Below, in pieces: positions 1 through 7,559 of a stretch of 54,153 nt of DNA. The stretch spans positions 1 to 54,153 of the forward strand of contig JAIKWL010000021.1 in NCBI GenBank assembly GCA_024684815.1, in the 5' to 3' direction. How positions within the stretch are numbered: the stretch's first letter is position 1; each line of letters starts with the position of its first letter. The notes beneath the pieces are model-generated. The model worked only from the letters and a program-made list of their open reading frames with translations, did not search any database and was not told where the DNA came from. This DNA comes from Saccharofermentans sp. (GTDB taxonomy: Bacteria; Bacillota; Clostridia; Saccharofermentanales; Saccharofermentanaceae). The translations under genes were made by a program, and so were the position numbers.

Positions 1-162
1 TTCGGCAGAAAGATTAGAATCACGCGTTCACAGATTTCAAGACGCGCGCTTACTACGCAGCAGGCTAACGTACACAGAGTTAAGGTTGTTGTTGACGGCA
101 CCCCCAAGTCAATGAACGTTTGCACACGTTGCCTTCGTTCCGGCAAGGTTGAGAGAGCGTAA
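1..162 (+). CDS. rpmB: 50S ribosomal protein L28, C-terminal part
   Basis: The window opens inside this gene; 53 codons and a TAA stop at 160-162 are visible. The translated end contains VDGTPKSMNVCTRCLRSGKV, which is the characteristic C-terminus of bacterial L28, a small zinc-ribbon-like protein of the large ribosomal subunit. The CxxC is present (CTRC). A strong hairpin terminator follows 26 bases later, so the gene is probably transcribed alone. The start codon lies outside the window. Confidence 0.95.
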   Translation, partial: FGRKIRITRSQISRRALTTQQANVHRVKVVVDGTPKSMNVCTRCLRSGKVERA

Positions 163-188
163 GTTTCTAAGCTTTATTATGTATTTCA

Positions 189-220
189 GAGGTTGTCTCA
201 TATGAGGCGACCTCTTTTTT
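189..220 (+). terminator. Rho-independent terminator of rpmB
   Basis: An 11-bp stem (GAGGTTGTCTC with GAGGCGACCTC, two G-U pairs) closes a short ATAT loop and is followed by six Ts at 215-220. It lies just after the rpmB stop. The left arm GGTTGTCTCA recurs in three other terminators of this window (see findings). Confidence 0.9.
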
Positions 221-256
221 ATCTCCTGCGGAAATCAGCTGACCGGACAGTCATAT

Positions 257-290
257 AAAAAGGACACGGCTGATACCAATAGCCGTGTCC
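257..290 (-). terminator. Rho-independent terminator of serS
   Basis: A perfect 10-bp inverted repeat, GGACACGGCT and AGCCGTGTCC, lies 27 bases after the serS stop. On the minus strand it is followed by TTTTTAT, the usual U-tract. Confidence 0.88.
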
Positions 291-316
291 CCGATATCTC
301 ATTGCTTCGAAAAAGA

Positions 317-1603
317 TTACTTCTTAACTTCGATAACGGATTTTCCGCCCATGTAAGGTCTTAATGCCTCAGGGATCCTGATGGAGCCGTCTTCATTGAG
401 GTTGTTTTCCAGGAAGGCGATGAGCATTCTCGGAGGAGCAACGCAGGTGTTGTTAAGTGTGTGAGCAAGATATGTGCCCTCGGGACCTCTGATCCTTATC
501 TTAAGACGTCTTGCCTGTGCATCACCTAAGTTAGAGCAGGAACCTACTTCAAAATACTTCTTCTGTCTGGGAGACCATGCCTCAACATCACAGGACTTGA
601 CCTTAAGATCAGCCAGGTCACCGGAGCAGCACTCAAGTGTCCTTACCGGGATATCGAGTGAACGGAAGTAATCAACTGTGTTCTGCCAGAGTCTGTTATA
701 CCATGTCATGGAATCTTCGGGCTTGCAGACTACGATCATCTCCTGCTTCTCGAACTGGTGAATCCTGTATACACCGCGCTCCTCGATGCCGTGAGCACCG
801 ACTTCCTTACGGAAGCAGGGAGAGTAGGATGTGAGGGTCTGAGGCATCTTGTCCTCGTCTGTGATCGTATCAATGAACTTGCCGATCATGGAGTGCTCGG
901 ATGTGCCGATGAGATAAAGGTCTTCACCTTCGATCTTGTACATCATGTTCTCCATCTCGGAAAAACTCATAACACCCGTAACAACTGAAGATCTGATCAT
1001 GTAAGGCGGGATGTAGTATGTAAATCCTCTGTCGATCATGAAGTCACGAGCATAGGAAAGGCATGCGGAATGAAGTCTTGCGATATCGCCCTTAAGATAA
1101 TAAAAGCCGTTGCCGGATGTTTCTCTTGCCTGATCGAGCTCGATGCCATCGAGTTTTTCCATGATATCGACATGATAGGGAACCTCAAAATCCGGAACGA
1201 AGGGTTCGCCGAACTTCTCGATCTCGACATTCTCTGAATCGTCTTTGCCGATCGGAACGGAAGGATCGATGATGTTAGGGATAACGAGCATGATCTTTCT
1301 GATCTCTTCCTCGAGTTCAGTCTCCTTGGCAGAGAGAGCCTCAAGTTCTTCAGCCATATCGGTGACCTGCTTCTTTATCTCTTCAGCTTCCTCTTTCTTG
1401 CCCTGTCCCATTAGAGCGCCGATCTGCTTGCTGACCTTGTTGCGGTTAGCTCTTAATGCTTCAGCACGCGTCTTGCTCTCGCGGAATTCCTTGTCAAGTT
1501 CGATTACCTGATCAACAAGGGGGAGCTTTTCGTCCTGGTACTTGTTTTTGATGTTCTGCTTTACGATGTCCGGATTAGTACGTAGAAATTTAATATCGAG
1601 CAT
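317..1603 (-). CDS. serS: Seryl-tRNA synthetase (archaeal-like type)
   Basis: This class II synthetase of 428 residues charges tRNA-Ser with serine. Residues 1-105 form the long N-terminal coiled-coil arm that holds the tRNA extra arm. The catalytic core follows, with TSEH at 234-237, motif 2 around SPCFRKE (261-267) through RIHQFEKQEM, and motif 3 around 384-400 (NNTCVAPPRMLIAFLEN). These motifs resemble the archaeal-type SerRS (TSEH, SPCFR.E.GAHG, VHQFEK.E, RIPEALRPYMGG) more than the common bacterial form (TAEVP, F.SEAGSAGRDTRG). The ATG start has a good AAGAGGTGA ribosome site. The gap to the upstream DUF4015 gene is 55 bases, with no room for a T-box leader. Confidence 0.96.
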   Translation of the reverse strand: MLDIKFLRTNPDIVKQNIKNKYQDEKLPLVDQVIELDKEFRESKTRAEALRANRNKVSKQIGALMGQGKKEEAEEIKKQVTDMAEELEALSAKETELEEEIRKIMLVIPNIIDPSVPIGKDDSENVEIEKFGEPFVPDFEVPYHVDIMEKLDGIELDQARETSGNGFYYLKGDIARLHSACLSYARDFMIDRGFTYYIPPYMIRSSVVTGVMSFSEMENMMYKIEGEDLYLIGTSEHSMIGKFIDTITDEDKMPQTLTSYSPCFRKEVGAHGIEERGVYRIHQFEKQEMIVVCKPEDSMTWYNRLWQNTVDYFRSLDIPVRTLECCSGDLADLKVKSCDVEAWSPRQKKYFEVGSCSNLGDAQARRLKIRIRGPEGTYLAHTLNNTCVAPPRMLIAFLENNLNEDGSIRIPEALRPYMGGKSVIEVKK

Positions 1604-1658
1604 AATGTCACCTCTTAAATATATAACTTACATATTTTATGCTTAGAAAGCTTCAGTT

Positions 1659-3008
1659 TCAATCTGTCTCGACAGACATATTTCCGTCGTAGGAGCCTGA
1701 AGGATATTTGCATTTAGGATCCCAAAGTATGAACTCGTATATGCCGAGATCACGGGCGGCTTTGATCTGTGAATTGATCTCCCTGTAGCCGTATTCGATA
1801 TAATTGCCCTTGCCGATGTAGGAAGCAGTAAATGCCTGCAGATAAGGTCTCATTGCCGTAAAGTCCTGCTGTTTATATGTGTTCTGGCATTCGTGAAGAA
1901 CGCTGTAGACCATAAGGTAAGGCTCTTTGTCGGGATACTTGAACACGTGTCCGCCGAGCATTGTACCCAAAGCATAGTGTGACGGATATAACATCGGGCA
2001 GCATGAATCGATCCCTGTCATACCCAAAGTAGCAAAATCCTGACCGATTATCTTTGCGTCGCTTTCAGATGTCAGTACGATTCCGAAAATATCGGCTGAA
2101 ACAGGAACTCCGTATGTGTCCTGTATCCTGATCCTGGCTTCCTGAAGGAATCTGTTGACCGCTTCAGCTTTGGTCGGATATTGTCCTTCTTCACCGAAAT
2201 AAGGTTTTACTTTATTCTTTGTGGCTCCGGCCGGAAATCTTACATAGTCGAACTGAATTTCATCTATGCCGCGTTCCGTGGCTTCGATACCGATCTCGAT
2301 AAGATAATCCCAGTTCTGGGAATTATAAGGATTTAAGAAGGGGTTGTTTCCTTCGTTGCTGAATCCTACCACGTTTCCGTCGGCATCCTGAATGGCTCTG
2401 TCAGGGAAATGCTTTGCAGCCAGCTGATCGTTAAAGGAAACGATCCTTCCGATTACTCTTATGTTGTTGTTATGACATTTTTCGATGATCTTATCCAGAT
2501 CGTATGCATCCCATACGTAGCCTATCTCTTTGGCTGTCTCTACATGAGACATGTAGGGAAGACCGTATTCGTTCTTAAGATCTATAACTACTGCATTGAG
2601 TTCACTGTTGTTGCAGAGTTCCACTGCTTTATCGATAGCAGAACAGGAACCTATATATAATGCTCTTACCTCAACATGCTCTGGAACGATCACTTCATCT
2701 TCGGGAAGTTCAGGCAGCGGGCGCCAGTAACTGTCGGCAAGAGCGGATGCTTCCATCAGCTCGGTATGGTAAACTACCGGTTCAGTGTAAGTAACGGTAG
2801 TGGATACCAGTGTGGCGAGTAAGGGAGCATTTCCTGTTTCTTCGGTATTACCTGTGTATTTGATTATCTTGTTGATCCCTAAAGAGATAAGGACAACAGC
2901 CAGCACAGCGGATATGGATAACAGGACCGTCAGTGTCTGTCTGAGTTTTGCGGTCTCATAATTATCGTTATTATAGTTGTTCTTTTTAATTATATTTTCT
3001 TCAGGCAT
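1659..3008 (-). CDS. Membrane-anchored DUF4015 glycosidase-like protein
   Basis: An N-terminal cytoplasmic stretch of about 20 residues is followed by one membrane segment (LTVLLSISAVLAVVLISLGI) and a large outside domain. The outside part matches the DUF4015 putative glycoside hydrolase family (TIM-barrel-like): VRALYIGSCSAIDKAVELC, then AVVIDLKNEYG, IGRIVSFND, EIQFDYVRFP, ADIFGIV and FILWDPKCKYPSG. EIQFDYVRFPAG is the family hallmark and carries candidate acidic residues. I chose the ATG at 3008 (MPEEN) over the upstream in-frame TTG at 3035. A SigA promoter places its -10 box exactly six bases before that ATG, so the mRNA may be leaderless. Substrate is unknown; a wall or exopolysaccharide glycan is likely. 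Confidence 0.85.
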   Translation of the reverse strand: MPEENIIKKNNYNNDNYETAKLRQTLTVLLSISAVLAVVLISLGINKIIKYTGNTEETGNAPLLATLVSTTVTYTEPVVYHTELMEASALADSYWRPLPELPEDEVIVPEHVEVRALYIGSCSAIDKAVELCNNSELNAVVIDLKNEYGLPYMSHVETAKEIGYVWDAYDLDKIIEKCHNNNIRVIGRIVSFNDQLAAKHFPDRAIQDADGNVVGFSNEGNNPFLNPYNSQNWDYLIEIGIEATERGIDEIQFDYVRFPAGATKNKVKPYFGEEGQYPTKAEAVNRFLQEARIRIQDTYGVPVSADIFGIVLTSESDAKIIGQDFATLGMTGIDSCCPMLYPSHYALGTMLGGHVFKYPDKEPYLMVYSVLHECQNTYKQQDFTAMRPYLQAFTASYIGKGNYIEYGYREINSQIKAARDLGIYEFILWDPKCKYPSGSYDGNMSVETD

Positions 3009-3014
3009 AGGACA

Positions 3015-3043
3015 ATTATACAGACCTGACCCCAAAAGGACAA
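3015..3043 (-). promoter_or_regulatory. SigA promoter of the DUF4015 gene, probably leaderless
   Basis: On the minus strand, TTGTCC (3043-3038), a 17-base spacer and TATAAT (3020-3015) form a good SigA promoter. The ATG of the DUF4015 gene begins at 3008. Transcription normally starts about seven bases after the -10 box, which is this A. There is no Shine-Dalgarno sequence before the ATG. Confidence 0.7.
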
Positions 3044-3127
3044 ATGAAGCTTCACGGTACGAGCAAAGAATAATAACCTATGATAGAATGCTTATATAAA
3101 TATTTAATCTATGAAAGCAGATTTGAT

Positions 3128-3553
3128 ATGATCGTTCGCAATTGTTCAGGCGGAATCGTTTTTGCAGGGGACAAGGTTTTGATCGTCTGCAATGACAAAC
3201 AGGAATGGGGATTTCCCAAGGGTGTTGTCAAGACTGACAGCAGTTTGAGCCTGTCAGATTTTGCAAGAGACAGGGTAAAGCTTGAGACCGGTGTTGAAGC
3301 CAAAGTGCTGGCACCGTGCGGCAAGACCAATTATGAGTTTTATTCCATTTCCAGAAGGAAACCGGTTCATAACAATATCGCCTGGTTTGTCATGATGGCA
3401 CAGGAAGAAAAATGCGAGGCTTCTCCTGATACGGGCACGATAAGCTGCAAATTCACCGGAATCGCAAATGCATTGGATGAGATTACCTACAGTCAGGATA
3501 AATCTCTTCTCATGATGGCATACCAGAAATACAGGGAGAGCACCAAGGCTTGA
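3128..3553 (+). CDS. Nudix-fold protein with degraded Nudix box
   Basis: About 141 residues have the Nudix fold pattern: an N-terminal SGGIVFAGDKVLIV, then EWGFPKG leading into the box. The box itself is degenerate. Aligning back from ETG (53-55), the positions for R, E and E of REUXEE are D48, R49 and L52, and only E53 remains. There is also a two-residue length difference between PKG and ETG. A normal Nudix hydrolase reaction is therefore doubtful; a binding or regulatory role is possible. An in-frame ATG at 3080 would add 16 residues that do not look Nudix-like; neither start has a strong ribosome site. The stop overlaps the TTG start of the next gene (TTGA), which suggests coupled translation. 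Confidence 0.75.
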   Translation: MIVRNCSGGIVFAGDKVLIVCNDKQEWGFPKGVVKTDSSLSLSDFARDRVKLETGVEAKVLAPCGKTNYEFYSISRRKPVHNNIAWFVMMAQEEKCEASPDTGTISCKFTGIANALDEITYSQDKSLLMMAYQKYRESTKA

Positions 3554-4191
3554 ACCCGAATATCACACTCAGCAAAGAAGGCGATTCCAGGATCGAAATA
3601 AAAAGATCGGTCTTTATAGGAAAAAGCATCCATATATCGTCTCCGGAGGAAGCTGCCGAGATCCTTGCTTCAGAACGGAAAAAATACCCGGATGCAAGAC
3701 ATATCTGTTATGCATGGGTCACCGGCGGCGATAATTCCAGACAGAAATCCAGTGATGACGGCGAACCTCAGGGAACGGCAGGACAGCCGTTGTTAGAACT
3801 TCTGACATCCAATGGTTTTACGGATTCATTGGTTTGCGTAACAAGATATTTCGGCGGCACTCTTTTGGGTACGGGGGGCCTTAGACGGGCTTATTCGGAA
3901 AGCGGAAGACTGGCGCTTATAAGCGGTGAACCGGTAAGGCTCATTCCCGCATTGAAATGGACACTGACTTGTTCTTATCCTCTTTTCGAGATGATATCAA
4001 GAAGGGCAGCACAGTCAGGGTGGACGGCTGATAATATCGAATACGGGCAGGATGTTAAGTTTGATGTTTCCGTACCTGTGGAATCCGAAGCGGAATTTAT
4101 CAGGGTCTGTCAGGATCTTTCAGGCGGAACTGTGGTTCCGTCCGATCCGGAGAACCTTTTTATGAAAGGCGGAACGGTTGCAATATCCTGA
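3550..4191 (+). CDS. yigZ: YigZ/IMPACT family protein
   Basis: The 213-residue protein belongs to the YigZ/IMPACT (UPF0029) family, a two-domain fold related to ribosomal S5 domain 2. Visible family signatures are FIGKSIHISSPEEA, ARHICYAW, SSDDGEPQGTAGQPLLELL and VTRYFGGTLLGTGGL. Members are linked to translation control and small-ligand binding, but the bacterial role is not settled. The start is TTG, overlapping the stop of the Nudix-like gene as TTGA. Confidence 0.92.
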   Translation: MNPNITLSKEGDSRIEIKRSVFIGKSIHISSPEEAAEILASERKKYPDARHICYAWVTGGDNSRQKSSDDGEPQGTAGQPLLELLTSNGFTDSLVCVTRYFGGTLLGTGGLRRAYSESGRLALISGEPVRLIPALKWTLTCSYPLFEMISRRAAQSGWTADNIEYGQDVKFDVSVPVESEAEFIRVCQDLSGGTVVPSDPENLFMKGGTVAIS

Positions 4192-4268
4192 CTTGCGATT
4201 TGATCGAAAATCACCCAAAATATGTAAGATGATCGGGATGGAATGATTCCGGAAAGAGGTATCGGTTC

Positions 4269-5525
4269 ATGGAAAATGAGAATATGGGGCAATCAGACGG
4301 GAAGAAGGAATCCCGTATAATTAACGGTAAAGAAAAAAAATACCGCCTGATCATCTATGTGTTATCCGTTGCTCTTATTGCTAGCGTACTGTTCTCGGGA
4401 TTTCAGTCCTTATATATCTTTAAGCTCAACAGCGGTCTTGAAGGAATACTATCATATACCAGGATAGCTGAACGTTATTCCGGTTCTGATACAGATGATA
4501 CTTCTGAACAGACCGGAGCGTATGAGCCCGGCGAACTCCCCGAACCGTGGTTTTCGCTTGAGGAAGCTGCAGTGATCGCAGGTTCTGACAAGAAGAGAAT
4601 GTCGACTGTGGAGATCGTAAAAGCCGTAAGTCCGGCCACCGTTTCGATCAGTGTCATAAGTGTTGATGACGGCAAAGAGTCAAAACTGAGTTCGGGAACC
4701 GGCTTTATTATTACAGCTGACGGGTATATCGTTACCAACCGTCATGTGGTGGATATTGCTGATGAGGCGGTAAGCACTTATTACGTGACTGTTATGCTTC
4801 CGGATAAGGATAAACCGGTAAAAGTGAAGATCGTAGGTTCTGATATGCAGACTGATATTGCGGTTCTGAAAGCCGATACAGACAGTGAGCTTCCCTGCGT
4901 GACTTTGGGGGATTCCGACAAGATACAATCGGGAGAACTGGCACTTGCAATAGGAAATGCAATGGGTTCTCTGGATAATACCGTAACAGTCGGCGTTATA
5001 TCAGCCACCGGCAGAGAATTAGTCCGCAACGGTTATTATGTGGAGACCATTCAGACGGATGCCGCCATCAACCCCGGAAACAGCGGAGGTCCTCTCATCA
5101 ATTCATTCGGTGAAGTTATAGGGATCACAAATGCGAAGATGCTGTCTTCCACATCGGAGAATCTGGGTTTTGCCATTCCCATCAATTCGGTCAAGACAGT
5201 TATCGAAAGCATCATAAACTACGGGAAAGTAATAAACAGACCTTATCTCGGAGTCTCCGTAAAATATGTTGCCGATGATTCTTACTTTGGCGCGACAGGC
5301 GGAATATATGTCGGTGAGATAGTAAAGAACGGCCCTGCTGACAAGGCCGGGTTCAAACTCGGTGACAGGATAATAATGCTGGATGGTGTTGAAATAACAG
5401 ATTCCGGTGATATTATTAAGGTGCGCGATTCACATGAGGTCGGAGATACAGTCGATTTTGTTATCGAGCGTGATGGTGAGAAGATAACATTGACACTCAC
5501 TATCGGCGATTCTGCCGACTACTGA
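4269..5525 (+). CDS. htrA: HtrA/DegP-type membrane-anchored serine protease with PDZ domain
   Basis: The 418-residue protein has a short cytoplasmic tail, one membrane segment at about 26-48, a linker, a trypsin-like domain (about 110-320) and one C-terminal PDZ domain (about 325-415). The catalytic triad is complete: H159 in TNRHVV, D196 in MQTDIAVL, and S272 in NPGNSGGPL. Members of this family degrade or refold damaged proteins at the cell surface. The single PDZ and N-terminal anchor are usual for Bacillota HtrA. The ATG at 4269 follows AAAGAGGT. A weak promoter may lie in the 77-base gap upstream. Confidence 0.95.
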   Translation: MENENMGQSDGKKESRIINGKEKKYRLIIYVLSVALIASVLFSGFQSLYIFKLNSGLEGILSYTRIAERYSGSDTDDTSEQTGAYEPGELPEPWFSLEEAAVIAGSDKKRMSTVEIVKAVSPATVSISVISVDDGKESKLSSGTGFIITADGYIVTNRHVVDIADEAVSTYYVTVMLPDKDKPVKVKIVGSDMQTDIAVLKADTDSELPCVTLGDSDKIQSGELALAIGNAMGSLDNTVTVGVISATGRELVRNGYYVETIQTDAAINPGNSGGPLINSFGEVIGITNAKMLSSTSENLGFAIPINSVKTVIESIINYGKVINRPYLGVSVKYVADDSYFGATGGIYVGEIVKNGPADKAGFKLGDRIIMLDGVEITDSGDIIKVRDSHEVGDTVDFVIERDGEKITLTLTIGDSADY

Positions 5526-5553
5526 TCGCAGAAATTATTAAGGATGTATTGAT

Positions 5554-5688
5554 ATGAGCAGCGGAAATACAAAAAAGATAGGAACCAAGATCCTGGCTTG
5601 GATATTGATAGGAGCTATGTTGCTGTCTTTTGTTTTCGCGATCGTTATCGTAATCGTGCAGCAGTTTGGAATGAACGCTGCAGGTTAA
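5554..5688 (+). CDS. Small membrane protein of 44 residues
   Basis: ATG at 5554 is preceded by AAGGA at a normal distance, and the frame runs to TAA at 5686-5688. The product begins MSSGNTKKIGTKI and continues with one long hydrophobic helix (LAWILIGAMLLSFVFAIVIVIV) and a short tail. It lies 28 bases after htrA, so the two are probably cotranscribed. It resembles tiny single-pass proteins such as DUF4044 only in outline, and I assign no function. Its stop shares the palindrome TTAA with the stop of the gene on the other strand. Confidence 0.7.
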   Translation: MSSGNTKKIGTKILAWILIGAMLLSFVFAIVIVIVQQFGMNAAG

Positions 5689-7436
5689 GGAACATCCTTT
5701 ATCTGATTCAATCCGTCATCGTTAAACGACCAGGTGTATTCTTCGGCTTTTGATGTGATGAACTGCTGATAATTGTTCATCCTCAGGAAGCTGTTGACTC
5801 TGTCATACCATTCGGGATTAGGTGATTCGGAGATAAAGTAGAGCACATAGAATGTCCCGTTATCTTCTATCAGAGTCTTATCGCCGAGTTTGCGTTCTGC
5901 AGAGAATAACCATTCACCGATAGAATCCGAGCATTTTGCCCTGTAGACCTGGTTGTCGTGGATAACTGACAGATCACCTGCAAGGATATAGTCGTTATAA
6001 AGATTCTCGACTTCGTTACAGCTGTCGGCATCATCAATATAATCGAAGATCTCCTGTGCCAATGCCTGTGTTGCCGCGACATCGGGTACCATTTCCTCGT
6101 TGTACTGGTTAGCTGTGATTATATAGCAGTTGCGCAGATGTTCTGACATGCGCTCTCTTGATACAAATACAAGAATGATGGGGAAACCGTCCTCGTCAGG
6201 GAAAATGGTGGCATCACCTACATTTCTTGATTCGTCAAAGAGCCAGTTTCTGAATTCGCTGTGAGCGATATCCTCATAACGGCAGTTTGCTATAAGCCTG
6301 GAGTCAGGCTCGGAAAGAGAGTTTGCGGCTACGCCTGTGAAGTACTTTGCAGCACATGCTTCGAACTTGGAAGGGTCTCCGCCCATCGCATCGATGATCT
6401 TCTGAGCATTCAGGTTTGCCGTGTCGACAAAAGCCTGGTCTCTCTGTTCGTAAGTCATTCTGAAGAGCTTATAACTTACAAGATCATAAATGCTGCGTGA
6501 CTGGTTATAGGCATTTTCAGCCTGCTGATCTGTTGCTGAAAGCTGAATGAGCTTTTCTCCGCCTGCATAATCCTCGGTAAAGTATTTACGGGCAAGAGTG
6601 TTGATGATGCACTGCTCATCGACCTGACTGCCGAAAACACCTTTGATGTATGTATCAAGAGGAACATTCAGTTCATCGGCTTTGCTCTTGAGCCAGTTTA
6701 TATATGAGTTGGCTCTGTCGTAATGAGCCTTCTCGATCTCGTACCCCTGAGATGTTGCATCATCGTAGAGTATTTCCATCTTTTGCAGGTCCTGAGCCGT
6801 AACGTATCTGAAGTAATCTCTGTATGTCGCGAAATTGCTGTCATCCAGATAAGGCGATGAGAGCATCTTTTCAGTGTCGGCAGCGAAAAGATCCACGCCT
6901 TCGCTTAAGAGTTCATAGTGATACATAAAACTGAACTCGCCGCTTGAGATATCTTTTCCGTTGATGGTAAGAGGGCTGATGAATGATTCGTCCATTCCGG
7001 TATCAAGAGCCAGGGTTATGACCGCGATAACCGCAACAAAAAGGATTCCCGCTATAACAAAGAGTATCCCTGCATTCCGCCTTTGCTTGCCTTTGTCTAC
7101 GGCCTCATCATTCTTATCAAGATTGAGTTCCGTGGGAATATCATGTGCAGTTGCCGCAGGCTCCTCAACTTTTGCTCCCTTGCTTTCAGGCAAAGAGGGG
7201 AGATCAGGCGTGACGGCGGTATCACCGGGCCTGCCTGTCAGAAGTTCCGGATCGATATCGGCCAGATCGTTTAAGGTAACCGACTTTTTAGGAGCCGGTG
7301 CAGGCGAGTCCATAAAATCATCCGTAGGATTGCTTTCGGAGGATTCCAGCGCCTCCGTGTTTATAAGCTGCTCGTTCACCGAAGGCTTACGGGCTTTTTT
7401 ATTTTCGTCATTCTTTTTGTTATTCTTTCCCTTCAT
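5685..7436 (-). CDS. Membrane-anchored PrsA/SurA-like foldase
   Basis: The 583-residue protein starts with about 120 charged and Pro-rich cytoplasmic residues, then a single membrane segment (GILFVIAGILFVAVIAVITLAL), then a large outside domain. LTINGKDISSGEFSFMYHYE right after the membrane is the usual start of SurA_N/PrsA chaperone domains. The C-terminal half has two related parvulin-like segments: FRNWLFDESRNVGDATIF and IGEWLFSAERKLGDKTLI, each followed by a beta strand. The rotamase motifs look degraded, so chaperone activity is more likely than isomerase activity. I use the ATG at 7436; a TTG codon directly before it is less likely. Confidence 0.75.
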   Translation of the reverse strand: MKGKNNKKNDENKKARKPSVNEQLINTEALESSESNPTDDFMDSPAPAPKKSVTLNDLADIDPELLTGRPGDTAVTPDLPSLPESKGAKVEEPAATAHDIPTELNLDKNDEAVDKGKQRRNAGILFVIAGILFVAVIAVITLALDTGMDESFISPLTINGKDISSGEFSFMYHYELLSEGVDLFAADTEKMLSSPYLDDSNFATYRDYFRYVTAQDLQKMEILYDDATSQGYEIEKAHYDRANSYINWLKSKADELNVPLDTYIKGVFGSQVDEQCIINTLARKYFTEDYAGGEKLIQLSATDQQAENAYNQSRSIYDLVSYKLFRMTYEQRDQAFVDTANLNAQKIIDAMGGDPSKFEACAAKYFTGVAANSLSEPDSRLIANCRYEDIAHSEFRNWLFDESRNVGDATIFPDEDGFPIILVFVSRERMSEHLRNCYIITANQYNEEMVPDVAATQALAQEIFDYIDDADSCNEVENLYNDYILAGDLSVIHDNQVYRAKCSDSIGEWLFSAERKLGDKTLIEDNGTFYVLYFISESPNPEWYDRVNSFLRMNNYQQFITSKAEEYTWSFNDDGLNQIKDVP

Positions 7437-7559
7437 CAATAGAACCCCACAATAATTAAGATACAGGTTAAAGACACTTTACCATAAAAGAACAAACAAC
7501 ATGGTCAAAGTGTGCTATTATTAACACGTTTGTAATCTAATAAAAATTTTAGAGGTAAT

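Noticed and set aside
1604..1658. A T-box leader before serS
   Set aside because: Only 55 bases lie between the genes, with no specifier-loop or T-box sequence and no terminator.
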